64,000 bases of DNA from Mitsuaria sp. 7 (GCF_001653795.1 NZ_CP011514.1:4420279-4484278), one strand, 5' to 3'; numbered from the stretch's first letter, positions 34,573 through 43,806 are shown. Notes: generated from the sequence alone by a model not told the origin. Made by a program: numbers and translations.

Positions 34573-36354
34573 TCACTTCAGCGTGTAGCTCTGTTGAGTC
34601 GTGTCGTACGCGCCGTTGCGCGCCGGGTCCCAGTACGTGAAGTTGAAGCGCACGACGTCGCCCTTCTTCAGACCGGACACGGTGTACGCATTGCCGCTGC
34701 CTTCCTTGAGCATGCGCACGTTCAGCTGGCCACCGCCGTTGACCGTGTAGTGCACGTCGGCCCAGGTGCCCGTCCCTTGCGAGAACTTCACCGTCGTCGC
34801 CGTCGGCTGGCTGATGCCATCCGGCGTGGTCGGCGTGGTGGGCGGGTTCGGATCGGTCGGGGTCGTCGTTCCGGTATCCCAGTACACGTCGTCGATCGCG
34901 AACTGGAAGGCCTGCGCCGGCAGCTTGGTGTTGTCGCCCGAGAACATGAAGATGTCCGCGATCGACTGCAGCGCGACCTTCGGTCCGATCAGCGTCGAGA
35001 TCGGCACCGTCGCCGTCGCCCACTCGCCATTGCGCACCAGGCCGAAGGCCGTCGTGTTCGCCGGGAAGTTCACCCAGTTCTGGTTGGTGAAGGTATCGCC
35101 GATGCCGATGTTGAACGACACGTTCGCCGGGATCTTGATCTTGAACTTCAGGTTCCCGTTGCGGTAGTTCGTCAGGTCACGCAGCTGACGCGCCTGGATG
35201 CCGCCGCCGAACCACTGCCCCGGCGTGTTGTAGCTCCACGCGATGACGTTGGTACCCTCGGCCGGCTGGATGTTGCCCGCGCCGGTCGACGCGCCGTTCC
35301 ACAGGAAGATGTCCGACGTGCTGCCGGCTTGCAGCTTGTTGGTGATCGCCGTGTTGTCCGTGAACACGCCGAACTTGCCCGCCGCTTCCGGCACGGTCTG
35401 GTTGCCCAGCTTCACTTCGCCCTTGCCGTCGAGCTCGTACACGCGGACATAGTCCACGTACATCGTGCCCGGCAGCGGCGCCGTCACCTGCGACGGGTTC
35501 GCCGCGTCGGTGAAGTTGCCGCCCACCGCCAGGTTCAGCAGGAAGTAGAACGGCGCGCGCAGGGCGTCGGTGTTCACCGGCAGCGGCTGGTCGTACATGT
35601 TGTGCTCGCCGTCGTTGTCGACGACGGTGAACCGCATCTCGCTTTCGGTCCAGTAGAAGCGGTACTTGACGAAGCGGTTCGCGAACGAGGTCGTCGGCTT
35701 GTACCAGTTCTTGGTCTGCCAGGCCGTCGAGGCCGCGCACGATTCGTTGCCCGGCACGCAGGCGGCTTGCGCCCAGGTGATCACGTTGGCGCCGACGAAG
35801 TAGTCCGGTCCCGGCGCGCCCGCGGCGGCCCAGGCCGAGGACTTGTGGCCCAGCTCGGCGATGTCGATCTCGCCCTTGCGCGGCCAGACCTGCGGGCTGG
35901 TGCCCAGCAGCCAGGCGGCCGGCCACAGACCGGTCTGCAGCTGCGGCGTCGCCATGCGGATCTCGATCATCCCGTACTTGACCTGCACCTTGTTGAAGGT
36001 GTCGAGCTTGCCCGAGGTGAACTCGTTGCTGCCGATGGTCTGCCGCAGCGCCCGGATCGCCAGCGCGCGCGTGCCGGCTTCAAACGGCACGTCGGCGATG
36101 GAGAGGTTGTTCGGGCTGTAGTACTCCAGCTCGGCATTGCCGTAGCCGCACAGGTTGATCTGGCAGCCGTTGCCGTCGTACGGCGTCCAGAGCGACGTGT
36201 TCAACGAAGTGCCGTTGAACTCCTCCGACCACAGCAGGCGGCCGATGGTCGGGTTGGTCACGCTGGCGTTGGCCTGCGCGGCGGCAGTGACCAGCAAGCC
36301 CAGCGCGGTGGCGCGCAGGAGTCCCTGCGCAGCGAAGCGGTTCTGCAATCCCAT
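34573..36354 (-). CDS. Secreted GH16 beta-1,3-glucanase with carbohydrate-binding modules
   Basis: Endo-acting laminarinase of 593 residues. Domains: a signal peptide (residues 1-30), a GH16 catalytic domain (about 35-305) with the E-x-D-x-x-E active site in KGEIDIAELGH, a galactose-binding-like module (about 310-485), a Pro/Thr linker, and a C-terminal CBM56-type beta-1,3-glucan-binding module (about 510-593). The ATG has GGAG 8 bases upstream. A LacI-type operator lies 132 bases upstream and a terminator downstream, so it is a single-gene unit. Substrate would be laminarin, curdlan or fungal wall glucan. Confidence 0.93.
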   Translation of the reverse strand: MGLQNRFAAQGLLRATALGLLVTAAAQANASVTNPTIGRLLWSEEFNGTSLNTSLWTPYDGNGCQINLCGYGNAELEYYSPNNLSIADVPFEAGTRALAIRALRQTIGSNEFTSGKLDTFNKVQVKYGMIEIRMATPQLQTGLWPAAWLLGTSPQVWPRKGEIDIAELGHKSSAWAAAGAPGPDYFVGANVITWAQAACVPGNESCAASTAWQTKNWYKPTTSFANRFVKYRFYWTESEMRFTVVDNDGEHNMYDQPLPVNTDALRAPFYFLLNLAVGGNFTDAANPSQVTAPLPGTMYVDYVRVYELDGKGEVKLGNQTVPEAAGKFGVFTDNTAITNKLQAGSTSDIFLWNGASTGAGNIQPAEGTNVIAWSYNTPGQWFGGGIQARQLRDLTNYRNGNLKFKIKIPANVSFNIGIGDTFTNQNWVNFPANTTAFGLVRNGEWATATVPISTLIGPKVALQSIADIFMFSGDNTKLPAQAFQFAIDDVYWDTGTTTPTDPNPPTTPTTPDGISQPTATTVKFSQGTGTWADVHYTVNGGGQLNVRMLKEGSGNAYTVSGLKKGDVVRFNFTYWDPARNGAYDTTQQSYTLK

Positions 36355-36485
36355 TCAGATCTCCAAGAGGTTTCGATGGTGTGCAGGGCACCGATGGGCG
36401 CGGTCCGGCCAGCGCTCTGTCGTCGCTCGTCCGGGTCCGTGACTTGTCTCCTGCGCCAACCATCCTAGGCAAGAAATGCGGATTC

Positions 36486-36499
36486 TGAAAGCGCTTTCA
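36486..36499. promoter_or_regulatory. LacI-family operator TGAAAGCGCTTTCA
   Basis: A perfect 14-bp palindrome with central CG, matching the LacI-family pattern TGNAANCGNTTNCA. On the lower strand it overlaps a plausible -10 (TATGAA) placed 16 bases after TTGCAA, upstream of the GH16 gene. It suggests sugar-induced derepression. No LacI-family gene is in the window, so the regulator would act in trans. Confidence 0.75.
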
Positions 36500-36597
36500 T
36501 AAAATTGGGGTTTTGGATTGCAACGGCTTGAAAGCAGCGGTGGGGCGCCGGACCGGGCGCGCCGCCCCGATCCGCCGTGGCGTCAGGCCCGAAAGGA

Positions 36598-37272
36598 TCA
36601 GGGCCTGTAAGCCCGGACGAACAGGTCCACGCAGGCGCGGCAGTACGTCCGCGTCGCCGCCTTGGCGCGCAGCGGCGGCTGCCGCATCAGCAGGCGGATC
36701 TGCTCGTTGCCGCGCACCATGCCGAGGAACTGCTCCGCCGCCTGCGGCACGTTCCGGATCGCCAGCGAGCCCGCGTCGCGGCAGGCGCGCAGGAAGCCGG
36801 CCAGCTCCTGCATGACGGCCTCCGGTCCGGAGCTGAAGAAGTCGTGGCCCAGCGCCGGCGAGACGGACACGCTCGCATGCAGCAGGCGGATGTGCGCGAG
36901 GATCTCCGGCGCGGTGATCAGCGTCAGGTAGGTCTCGGCGATCTTCTCCAGCGAGGCCTGGGGCGTCGTGGGATCCAGCGACGCCACGTCGAGCTCGAAC
37001 GCCTGGCGGATCGGCTCGTTCACCACCGCGTTGAACAGCACCTCCTTGGACGGGAAGTACTTGTAGACCGTGACCTTGGAGACCGACGCCGCCGAGGCGA
37101 CGCGGTCCACGCTGCCCTTGTCGAAGCCGACCTCGGCGAAGTGCTCACGTGCCGCCGCGAGGATGCCCGCCCGCTTGCCAGGGTCGCGCGGGCGCCCTCT
37201 TCCACGAGGGGCCGCGCTGCCTTCGCTGCCTTCAGTTGAGACGACCGCTTCGGTCTTCGACGGATTCCGCAT
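36598..37272 (-). CDS. TetR/AcrR-family transcriptional repressor
   Basis: A 224-residue regulator. The N-terminal helix-turn-helix is clear: ILAAAREHFAEVGFDKGSVDRVA and ASVSKVTVYKYFPSKEVLF (about residues 36-85). The C-terminal ligand domain resembles the AefR-like group. A basic, low-complexity leader (residues 1-30) precedes it. It lies 8 bases after the GMC dehydrogenase gene and is the last gene of that operon. It probably represses its own operon; the 18-bp palindrome at 41102-41119 in front of the cytochrome gene is a possible target. Confidence 0.9.
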   Translation of the reverse strand: MRNPSKTEAVVSTEGSEGSAAPRGRGRPRDPGKRAGILAAAREHFAEVGFDKGSVDRVASAASVSKVTVYKYFPSKEVLFNAVVNEPIRQAFELDVASLDPTTPQASLEKIAETYLTLITAPEILAHIRLLHASVSVSPALGHDFFSSGPEAVMQELAGFLRACRDAGSLAIRNVPQAAEQFLGMVRGNEQIRLLMRQPPLRAKAATRTYCRACVDLFVRAYRP

Positions 37273-37279
37273 CCACCGA

Positions 37280-38911
37280 TTAGATCTCCTTGAGCAGCGT
37301 GTCCGCGATGCGCAGACTCAAGGCCGCCCCGGTGAGCGTCGGGTTCATGCACGAGGCCGACGGCATCACGCCCGTTCCCGCGATGAAGAAGTTGGGATGG
37401 TCATGCGTGCGGCAGTCGCGGTCCACCACCGAGTCCTTCGGATCGTCGCCCATCAGCGTCGTGCCCATGATGTGCTGCCGGTCCTGATGCTTGGTGTCCA
37501 TCTTCAGGACATCCGCTTCCATCAGCTTGGCCATGCGCTCCAGGTCCTTCACCGCGAAGTCGCGACCGGCGTTCCAGTAGTCGTTGACGCTGTAGTAGAT
37601 CTCCGGCACTGGAATGCCGATGGCATCGGTGTGCGTCTTGCTCGGCACGATGCGGTTCTGCGGCTGCGCCTCGGTCTCGAAGTCCACCGCCACGTTCAGC
37701 GAGCGCGCCGAGCGCTTGCGGATCTCCTCGTCCAGCTTGGCGCCCATCACGCCCTTGGCCAGGAGTTCCGACGCGATCTGCTGCGTCGTCACCGTGTTGC
37801 GGAACTTGGTCTTGTAGCTGGGGATGTCCTTGCGGAACGCGCCATCCCGGTAGTTCAAGTAGACCAGCAATTCCGTCGGGCCCTGCCCCGGCCAGACGTC
37901 CTCGTTCATCATGATGTTCATGCTGATACCGGTGTGCCCCATGAGGTTGCGGCCCACCTGGTCGGAGGAGTTGGCGATGCCGTTCGGGTACTTCTCCGAA
38001 GTCGACATCAGCAGCAGCTTCGGTCCTTCGATCGCGTAGGCGGCCAGCACGAAGTGGCGCGCCGTCAGCGCATGCGAGCTGCCGTCCGGCTTCTTGTAGT
38101 GGACGCGCGTGATCTTGCCGTCGGCGCCCGCCTCGATGCGATAGGCCACCGCGTTGTCCAGCAGCTTCGCGCCGGCGCGTTCCGCGACGTCGATGTGCAT
38201 GGAGCCGTCGTACTTCGCGCCGATCGGGCAGACCGGGTTGCAGTTGTTGTTGCCCGCGCAGACCGGCCGGTTGCCGTAGGGACGCGACGCACGGCCGTGC
38301 GGCTCGATGACCGGGTTGTAGCCGCCCGGCTTGAGCATCTCCGCCACCCGCTTCATGAAGTAGGGCTCGTTGAGCGGCTTCATCGGGAAGGGCTCGGAGC
38401 GCGGCGGGCTCGCCTCGCCGCCGTGGCCGCTCTCGTCCTGGCCATCGACGCCGGACACGCCCAGCTCCGATTCCGCCTGGCAGTAGTAGGGCTCGAGCTC
38501 GTCGTAGCCGATGGGCCAGTCGCGGCCGCGGCCGTAGAGCGACTTCAGCTTGAAGTCGTTCGGGATCATCCGCCACAGCGCCGAACCGAAGTGCCAGGTC
38601 GTGCCCCCGACCACGCGCAGGTACTTGGTCGGATAGGACACCGGCCCGGTCTGGCGCAGGTAGTCGCCGTAGGTCGACGGGATGTGCGGCGGGTTCGGGA
38701 ACGGGGAGCCCGCGCCCTGCAGCTTCATGTTGGCCAGCGAGAGCTTCACCGGCGCGTTGCGGAAGGTCTCGACGATGTCGGCGCGGCGCACGCGCGGACC
38801 GGCTTCGAGAATGATGACGGACTTGCCCGCCTTGGCGAGGCGGCTGGCGATCAGCCCGCCCATCACTCCGGACCCGATGACGATCAGGTCGGCGTCGTAC
38901 TGTGTGCTCAT
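37280..38911 (-). CDS. FAD-dependent GMC dehydrogenase, large subunit
   Basis: Catalytic subunit of a membrane-bound sugar/alcohol dehydrogenase complex (gluconate 2-dehydrogenase or fructose/sorbitol dehydrogenase type). 543 residues. Seen: FAD motif IVIGSGVMGG (9-18), GGTTWHFGSALWRM, a Cys-rich CAGNNNCNPVCPIGAKYDGS segment typical of this subgroup that may hold an Fe-S cluster, and the C-terminal catalytic region HIMGTTLMGDDP with MNPTLTGAALSLR. There is no own signal peptide, so it is probably co-exported with the Tat-signal small subunit. It overlaps that gene by 4 bases. Confidence 0.92.
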   Translation of the reverse strand: MSTQYDADLIVIGSGVMGGLIASRLAKAGKSVIILEAGPRVRRADIVETFRNAPVKLSLANMKLQGAGSPFPNPPHIPSTYGDYLRQTGPVSYPTKYLRVVGGTTWHFGSALWRMIPNDFKLKSLYGRGRDWPIGYDELEPYYCQAESELGVSGVDGQDESGHGGEASPPRSEPFPMKPLNEPYFMKRVAEMLKPGGYNPVIEPHGRASRPYGNRPVCAGNNNCNPVCPIGAKYDGSMHIDVAERAGAKLLDNAVAYRIEAGADGKITRVHYKKPDGSSHALTARHFVLAAYAIEGPKLLLMSTSEKYPNGIANSSDQVGRNLMGHTGISMNIMMNEDVWPGQGPTELLVYLNYRDGAFRKDIPSYKTKFRNTVTTQQIASELLAKGVMGAKLDEEIRKRSARSLNVAVDFETEAQPQNRIVPSKTHTDAIGIPVPEIYYSVNDYWNAGRDFAVKDLERMAKLMEADVLKMDTKHQDRQHIMGTTLMGDDPKDSVVDRDCRTHDHPNFFIAGTGVMPSASCMNPTLTGAALSLRIADTLLKEI

Positions 38912-39540
38912 GCGGTCTTGCGTTCGTTGGTTGCGGCCAGGGTCACCGGCGGGGTCACGCCCGGCTGGTCGCCCCAGGAGTCGGGACCGGCGCCGTAGGT
39001 CGGCACCACCAGGACATCCTTGGTCGGGCGGTACATCAGCGCCTCGGCATAGCTGATCAGCTCGGCGTCGGCGTCCTGGCCGACGATGCCCAGGTACCAG
39101 GCCGAGACGATGCGCGTGGTCGCCGCGCGCAGCGTGTCCTGGAGATCGGGCGTTTCGAGGAGTTGCTCGATGGTCCCGGCCTGCGTGCTGCGGATCAGCG
39201 CCAACAGCGCGCGGGCGCTGTCGCCGAACTGCGGATCGCGCTTGGCCAGCGCCACCTGGTAGCGACCGGCGAGCGTCGCGTCCAGCGCCTGTCCGCCGGT
39301 CAGGAAGACCGAGAGGCGCAGGAAATCGGCGACCGGCAGCGCGGCCGCGGCAGGTGCCGCTCCTGCAGCGCTAGCGGCGCCGACGGCACTGGTGGCCGCC
39401 GCCGCGAGGCCTTCCCGCGCGGCCAGCAGGCCGGCGCCGCCCAGGGCCAGCGCGGTGCCGGCCAGCGAGGCCATTTCCAGCAGGCTGCGCCGCGAGAGCG
39501 CGCGGCTCAGCGCCTGCGAGGGATCGTGTTCATGGGTCAT
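38908..39540 (-). CDS. Dehydrogenase small subunit (gluconate 2-dehydrogenase subunit 3-like)
   Basis: A 210-residue protein with a Tat signal (SRRSLLEMASLAGTALALGG) and an Ala-rich linker (about residues 45-68). The rest carries the family segments DFLRLSVFLTGGQALDATLAGRY and YLGIVGQDADAELISYAEALMYR. The subunit carries the large subunit across the membrane and helps anchor it. It is encoded between the cytochrome c and large-subunit genes, 20 bases after the former and overlapping the latter. Confidence 0.9.
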   Translation of the reverse strand: MTHEHDPSQALSRALSRRSLLEMASLAGTALALGGAGLLAAREGLAAAATSAVGAASAAGAAPAAAALPVADFLRLSVFLTGGQALDATLAGRYQVALAKRDPQFGDSARALLALIRSTQAGTIEQLLETPDLQDTLRAATTRIVSAWYLGIVGQDADAELISYAEALMYRPTKDVLVVPTYGAGPDSWGDQPGVTPPVTLAATNERKTA

Positions 39541-39560
39541 GACGGACTCCGTTCAGACGT

Positions 39561-41033
39561 TCAGAAGGCGCGGCGCGCGCGCCGGGCGCGAAGGCGGCGC
39601 AGCACGAGGGCGATCAGCGCCAGCAGCACCAGAACGCCGGCCGGCACCATGAAGGGCTGCGCCTTCGCGAGGAAGGGCTTGGGACCGCCGGCGCGGGCGA
39701 CGCGGACGTCCTCGACGCTGACCTTCACCGCGGCATTGCCGTAGCGGCTCAGCACGTAGTTGGAGAGGTCGGCGATCTCCTGGTCGCTGAGGCGGTCGGT
39801 GAAGGAGGCGACATCGCCGAAGGCCGGCATGAAATGCGGCTTGCCGGCCACCGTGCGGTCCACGCCGTGCAGGATGGTCGCGATGAGGTTGTCGGCGCGG
39901 TCGCCGCCCGTCGCGCTGTTGTGGAACAGCGAGGGGTACTCGCCGTTCGACGTTCCCGTCCCGTTCTCCTGGTGACAGTGCGCGCAGCTGGCGCTGAACA
40001 CCCGCCAGCCGGGATCGACGTCCTTGAGACCCCGCAGCGCGACTTCATCGCGGGAGGCTTCGCCGAGCGCGTGACGCGCCTTGACGCCCGCCTGCGCGGC
40101 GTCGCCGGCCACCGGCGGGGTCTGCTTCAGATAGACCACGATGGCGCGCAGGTCCGATTCCGGCAGATGCTGCAGGCTGTGCTCGATGGCCTCCGCCATC
40201 GGGCCGGCCGCCTGCGCCTTGCCGTGGACCTGGCCGGTCTTGAGGTACTGCACCAGCTCGTCGTCGCTCCAGCCGCCGATGCCGTGCACCGCGTCCGAGG
40301 TGATGTTCGGCGCGAACCAGGGACCGACGTTGGCGCCGGACAGGAAGGGCTGGCCGAGGTCCTCGGCCATCAGGACATTGCGCGGCGTGTGACAGGTGCT
40401 GCAGTGCGCGAGCGCGTTGGCCAGATAGGCGCCGCGATTCACCGGGTCCGCCATGCCGGGGTCCGGGGTGAAGCGCTGGTCCTTCAGGAACAGCGCATTC
40501 CACACCGCCATCGAGGCCCGCACGCTGAACGGGAACGGCAGCTTCGTCTCGGCGGCCACCGGCTGGTCCACCGGCTTCACGTCGTGCATGAAGTAGGCGT
40601 AGAGCGCGGCGGTGTCGTCGTCCGACAGCTGCGTGTACGCGGTGTAGGGCATCGCCGGGTAGAGATGGCTGCCGTCGCGACGCACGCCCTGGCGCAGCGC
40701 GCGCTGGAACTCGAGCAGCGTGTAGCTGCCGATGCCATGCGTCGTCGACGGCGTGATGTTGGTCGCGACGATGGCGCCCATCGGCGACTCGATCGCGTAG
40801 CCGCCGGCGAAGGGCGCGCCTCCCTTGGGCGTGGTGTGGCAGGCCGCGCAGTCGGCTGCGATCGCCAGTTGCCTGCCGCGAGCAACCAGCGCCGCATCGA
40901 CAGGTTGCGCTTGCAACTGCTGTTGCGGCTGCGGTGACTGCTGCGCCAACGCCAACCCCGGGCAGGCGCACAGGCCCAGCATCGAGAGCGACAGCGCCGC
41001 TGCGCCACGCGGTATCCACCTCGTGAAATTCAT
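39561..41033 (-). CDS. Three-haem membrane-bound cytochrome c subunit
   Basis: Electron acceptor of the dehydrogenase complex, passing electrons to ubiquinone. About 490 residues. Three C-x-x-C-H haem motifs are visible (CAACH, CSTCH, CAHCH), with an N-terminal signal peptide (SLSMLGLCACPGLALAQ), a Gln-rich linker and a C-terminal membrane anchor (PAGVLVLLALIALVL) followed by Arg residues. I use the ATG at 41033 because the signal peptide starts there; an ATG at 41081 adds a polar leader. It is the first gene of the operon with the small and large subunits and TetR. Confidence 0.93.
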   Translation of the reverse strand: MNFTRWIPRGAAALSLSMLGLCACPGLALAQQSPQPQQQLQAQPVDAALVARGRQLAIAADCAACHTTPKGGAPFAGGYAIESPMGAIVATNITPSTTHGIGSYTLLEFQRALRQGVRRDGSHLYPAMPYTAYTQLSDDDTAALYAYFMHDVKPVDQPVAAETKLPFPFSVRASMAVWNALFLKDQRFTPDPGMADPVNRGAYLANALAHCSTCHTPRNVLMAEDLGQPFLSGANVGPWFAPNITSDAVHGIGGWSDDELVQYLKTGQVHGKAQAAGPMAEAIEHSLQHLPESDLRAIVVYLKQTPPVAGDAAQAGVKARHALGEASRDEVALRGLKDVDPGWRVFSASCAHCHQENGTGTSNGEYPSLFHNSATGGDRADNLIATILHGVDRTVAGKPHFMPAFGDVASFTDRLSDQEIADLSNYVLSRYGNAAVKVSVEDVRVARAGGPKPFLAKAQPFMVPAGVLVLLALIALVLRRLRARRARRAF

Positions 41034-41101
41034 CCGTTCGACCCCAATCCGTTGTTCGTGCGGGGGCGGCGGATCTTTCATCCATGCCCCGCGCCCATTG
41101 A

Positions 41102-41119
41102 ATTGGTACCGGTACCAAT
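41102..41119. promoter_or_regulatory. 18-bp perfect palindrome ATTGGTACC-GGTACCAAT
   Basis: Perfectly symmetric about a CG centre, 69 bases upstream of the cytochrome c start. It is probably the operator of the cytochrome-dehydrogenase-TetR operon. The symmetric CG centre also fits LacI-type proteins, so the TetR assignment is only by proximity. Confidence 0.7.
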
Positions 41120-41245
41120 CCAGATCGACGGATTTTGCATACGAATGAGTTCACTAAAGCGAAGAGGATGAGCGGCAGTCGCACCGGCGAACCGGCGCGA
41201 GCTTCTCCTCGCACGGATTTCCTGTTTCGGGGCGCGGCGTGCCAG

Positions 41246-41710
41246 TCAGTGGGGCGCCGGATTCGTCGACGCGAAGGCGTAGCGCGCGATCTTCCACGCG
41301 TCGTCATCGCCCCGCTGAAAGATGAACAGTTCGTGGTTCGCGTCGGGGACGCGCTGCTTGATCGCATTCACGGTCACGTGCCCGTTCGAACTCGTCCGGA
41401 CAAACGCCCAGTCCCGCGCCACCTGCACGAGCTCCTCGACCGTCAGCACGGTCTCGAAAGTGATCGCCTGGAAGATGCCGGTGTAGGCCGCCCGGATGGC
41501 ATCGGCGCCGACCGTCGACGGGCTGTTCGGCGCCATGAAGACGCCGTCGGGTGCGAAGACGCTCAGCACTGTGTCGATGTCCGACGCGTTCAGCGCGGTC
41601 TCGTAGGTCTGCAGGACGCCTTCGATGTCTGCCTGGACCGACGCGGCGTCTGCGGTACTGCCCGCAGTGTTTGCTGAGGTGTGGCCTGCGGATTTCACGA
41701 GCTTCTTCAT
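41246..41710 (-). CDS. NTF2-like protein (SgcJ/EcaC or DUF4440 type)
   Basis: About 154 residues. The NTF2-like core runs from DIEGVLQTYETALNASDIDTVLSVFAPDGVFMAPN through VGADAIRAAYTGIF to HELFIFQRGDDDAWKIARYAF. It is preceded by a 25-residue Ala/Thr/Ser-rich tail. An enzyme or ligand-binding role cannot be decided. The ATG at 41710 is spaced 10 bases from AAGGA; the ATG at 41719 is too close to it. It is a single gene between the dehydrogenase operon and the AraC pair. It shares little sequence with the other NTF2-like protein at 4061-4471. Confidence 0.8.
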   Translation of the reverse strand: MKKLVKSAGHTSANTAGSTADAASVQADIEGVLQTYETALNASDIDTVLSVFAPDGVFMAPNSPSTVGADAIRAAYTGIFQAITFETVLTVEELVQVARDWAFVRTSSNGHVTVNAIKQRVPDANHELFIFQRGDDDAWKIARYAFASTNPAPH

Positions 41711-41881
41711 GACTTGCATTTCCTTCGGGGTTCAACGGGTTGCTGTGGGCGTGATGGCGCGACGGGCCCCGAGGCTTCGCTGAGCCACGAAGCCTGCAAG
41801 ATGAAGTCTTGTGCAGTCACGCTGGCGCGTCACTGTTTGAACCTGCCGGATGCAGTTTGAATTTGTCATGCGGCTCGACCG

Positions 41882-42754
41882 CTAGGTCAGCCGATCCATG
41901 CGCCACGCGGCCGGTGTCGCTCCCGTCAGTTTCCGGAACACCCGACCGAAGTGGACGGCGTCGGCGAAGCCGGTGACCGCGGCCACGCTGTCCAGCGCGC
42001 GGCAGCTGTTCATCAACAGGTCCTTCGCCCGCTCGATCCGTGCGTGCAACTGCCACTGGTAGGGCGACATGCCGGTGGACGCCTTGAAGGCGCGGCTGTA
42101 ATGCGACTGGGACAGCCCCGCCAGCTCGGCCAGCGCGGCGAGTTCCACGCGGTGGGGCAACTGGGCGTCGAGGAAGCTCATCGCCTCTTTCAACTGCGTC
42201 GGCGAGAGCCCGGGCGCACTCGTCTTCGTCTCCTGGGGACGCTCGAAAAGCCGCGAGGCCATCGCCGCGACCAGTGAATCGCCATAGAGCTGGCTGGAGG
42301 GATCCGGGTCATCGATCGCTTCCGTCAGCAGCCGCGTCAAGGTCCACAGCGGGTCATCGACGAAACGGATCCGCGGCACGCCCGCCAGACCGAGGGCGTG
42401 CGACAGCTCAAGCCGCTCGTTGAGCGCGGGCATGTCGAAGCTGATCGCCGCGCACTTCACATAGCGGGTGTCCGACGAATAGCCCCACAGCGCCATCTCG
42501 GCCGGCGCGAAGTACATGTGGCGGGGCCGGTAGTCCCGCGGACAGGGCGCATTCGCAGACAGACGCGTCTCGCAGTGATCGCCGACCTCGTCCAGAAGCA
42601 CGCCGAACCGGCTCGCCTCTTCATGCTGCGCCATGTGGAACAGCACGCGCCCCGAGCAGGTGAATTCATTCAATGCCACGTGCACGCCGTTCCAATGGCG
42701 TTCGGTGGACTTCAGCGTGACCATGTTTTCGGGAAGTTCGGTAGCGTCGGACAT
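41882..42754 (-). CDS. AraC-family regulator, paralogue A
   Basis: A 290-residue regulator with an N-terminal cupin-like sensing domain (NEFTCSGRVLFHMAQHEE; DYRPRHMYFAPAEMALWGYS) and two C-terminal helix-turn-helix motifs (LAALAELAGLSQSHYSRAFKAS and VAAVTGFADAVHFGRVFRKL). It lies 49 bases after a paralogue of identical length on the same strand. The two share long blocks in both domains, so they arose by tandem duplication. No dedicated target genes adjoin them on the same strand. The 160 bases downstream of the preceding NTF2-like gene's start hold no gene. Confidence 0.92.
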   Translation of the reverse strand: MSDATELPENMVTLKSTERHWNGVHVALNEFTCSGRVLFHMAQHEEASRFGVLLDEVGDHCETRLSANAPCPRDYRPRHMYFAPAEMALWGYSSDTRYVKCAAISFDMPALNERLELSHALGLAGVPRIRFVDDPLWTLTRLLTEAIDDPDPSSQLYGDSLVAAMASRLFERPQETKTSAPGLSPTQLKEAMSFLDAQLPHRVELAALAELAGLSQSHYSRAFKASTGMSPYQWQLHARIERAKDLLMNSCRALDSVAAVTGFADAVHFGRVFRKLTGATPAAWRMDRLT

Positions 42755-42803
42755 CGTCTGGTTCTTGTAGGGATGGTTCTTGCAGGCATGGCCTCCGGCC
42801 GCC

Positions 42804-43676
42804 CTAGGCCAGGCGATCAGCCCGCCACGCGGCCGGCGTCGCGCCGGTCAGCTTGCGAAAGGTGCGGCCGAAGTGCACCGCGTCCGCGAAGCCGGTGGCT
42901 TCCGCCACCTCCTCCAGCGACCGGACGCTGCCCACGAGCAAGGACTTGGCACGCTCGATGCGCGCCTGGAGCTGCCATTGGTAGGGCGCGATGCCCGTCG
43001 ACGCTTTGAAAGCACGGCTGTAGTGCGACTGGGACAGGCCCGCCAAGGCCGCCAGGGTCGCCAGATCCACTCGCGCCGGGAGTTGCGAGTCGAGGAACAT
43101 GATCGCGTCCCTCAACTGCCTCGGAGACAGGCCGGCCGCCGGCTTGTCGGCGGTCTTGGGCGGCTCCAGCAGCCGAGCCGCGATCGCCGCGATCAGCGAG
43201 TCTCCGTACAGCTGCGCGCCGGGGTCGGGATCCTGCACGGCCTCGGCCAGCAGCTTCGCCAGCGACCACACCCGGTCGTCGGTGAATCGCAGTCGCGGGA
43301 CGTCGAGCAGGCCCGTGCCTGACGGGATCTGCAGACGCTCGCACAGCGTGGCCATGTCGAAGCTGAGGCTGACATCCTTGACGAAACGCGCATCCGCCGT
43401 GTACCCCCAGAGCTCGATGTCCGCCGGCGCGAAGTGCATGTGACGCGGCCTGTAGTCGACCGGGCACGGGGTGCTCGCGCTCAAGCGGGGCTCGCAGCGG
43501 CCGCGGCCCACTTCCTCCAGGATGACGCCCAGCCGGGTCTCGGGCCCGTGCCGCATCTGATGCAACACCCGACCCCCGCAGGTGAACTCGGTCACCTCCA
43601 CCAGCACCCCGTTCCAGCTGCGGCCTGAGGTGTCCCGTTTCAACAGGTTCTCGGGAAGCTCGGGCGGGATGGACAT
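42804..43676 (-). CDS. AraC-family regulator, paralogue B
   Basis: Also 290 residues and clearly paralogous to the downstream gene: shared blocks include ELPEN near the start, RSWNGVLVEVTEFTCGGRVLHQM, DYRPRHMHFAPADIELWGY and GLSQSHYSRAFKASTG. The ATG at 43676 gives the same length and N-terminus as its paralogue, so the longer open frame is rejected. It diverges from a LysR-type gene, 130 bases away. Differences in the sensing domain (RGRCEPRLSA against GDHCETRLSA) suggest related ligands. Confidence 0.92.
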   Translation of the reverse strand: MSIPPELPENLLKRDTSGRSWNGVLVEVTEFTCGGRVLHQMRHGPETRLGVILEEVGRGRCEPRLSASTPCPVDYRPRHMHFAPADIELWGYTADARFVKDVSLSFDMATLCERLQIPSGTGLLDVPRLRFTDDRVWSLAKLLAEAVQDPDPGAQLYGDSLIAAIAARLLEPPKTADKPAAGLSPRQLRDAIMFLDSQLPARVDLATLAALAGLSQSHYSRAFKASTGIAPYQWQLQARIERAKSLLVGSVRSLEEVAEATGFADAVHFGRTFRKLTGATPAAWRADRLA

Positions 43677-43806
43677 GGGACTTTCAGGTGCTGGAAGTGG
43701 CGATCGCGCCGGCCGCGACGACCGGTCGAAATGATGTTCGCATTCCTCCCCGTGGTACGGTAGCCCCGCTGCGCGTGCAGCTGTGTTGCCGGAAGAGGAA
43801 CGCGAC

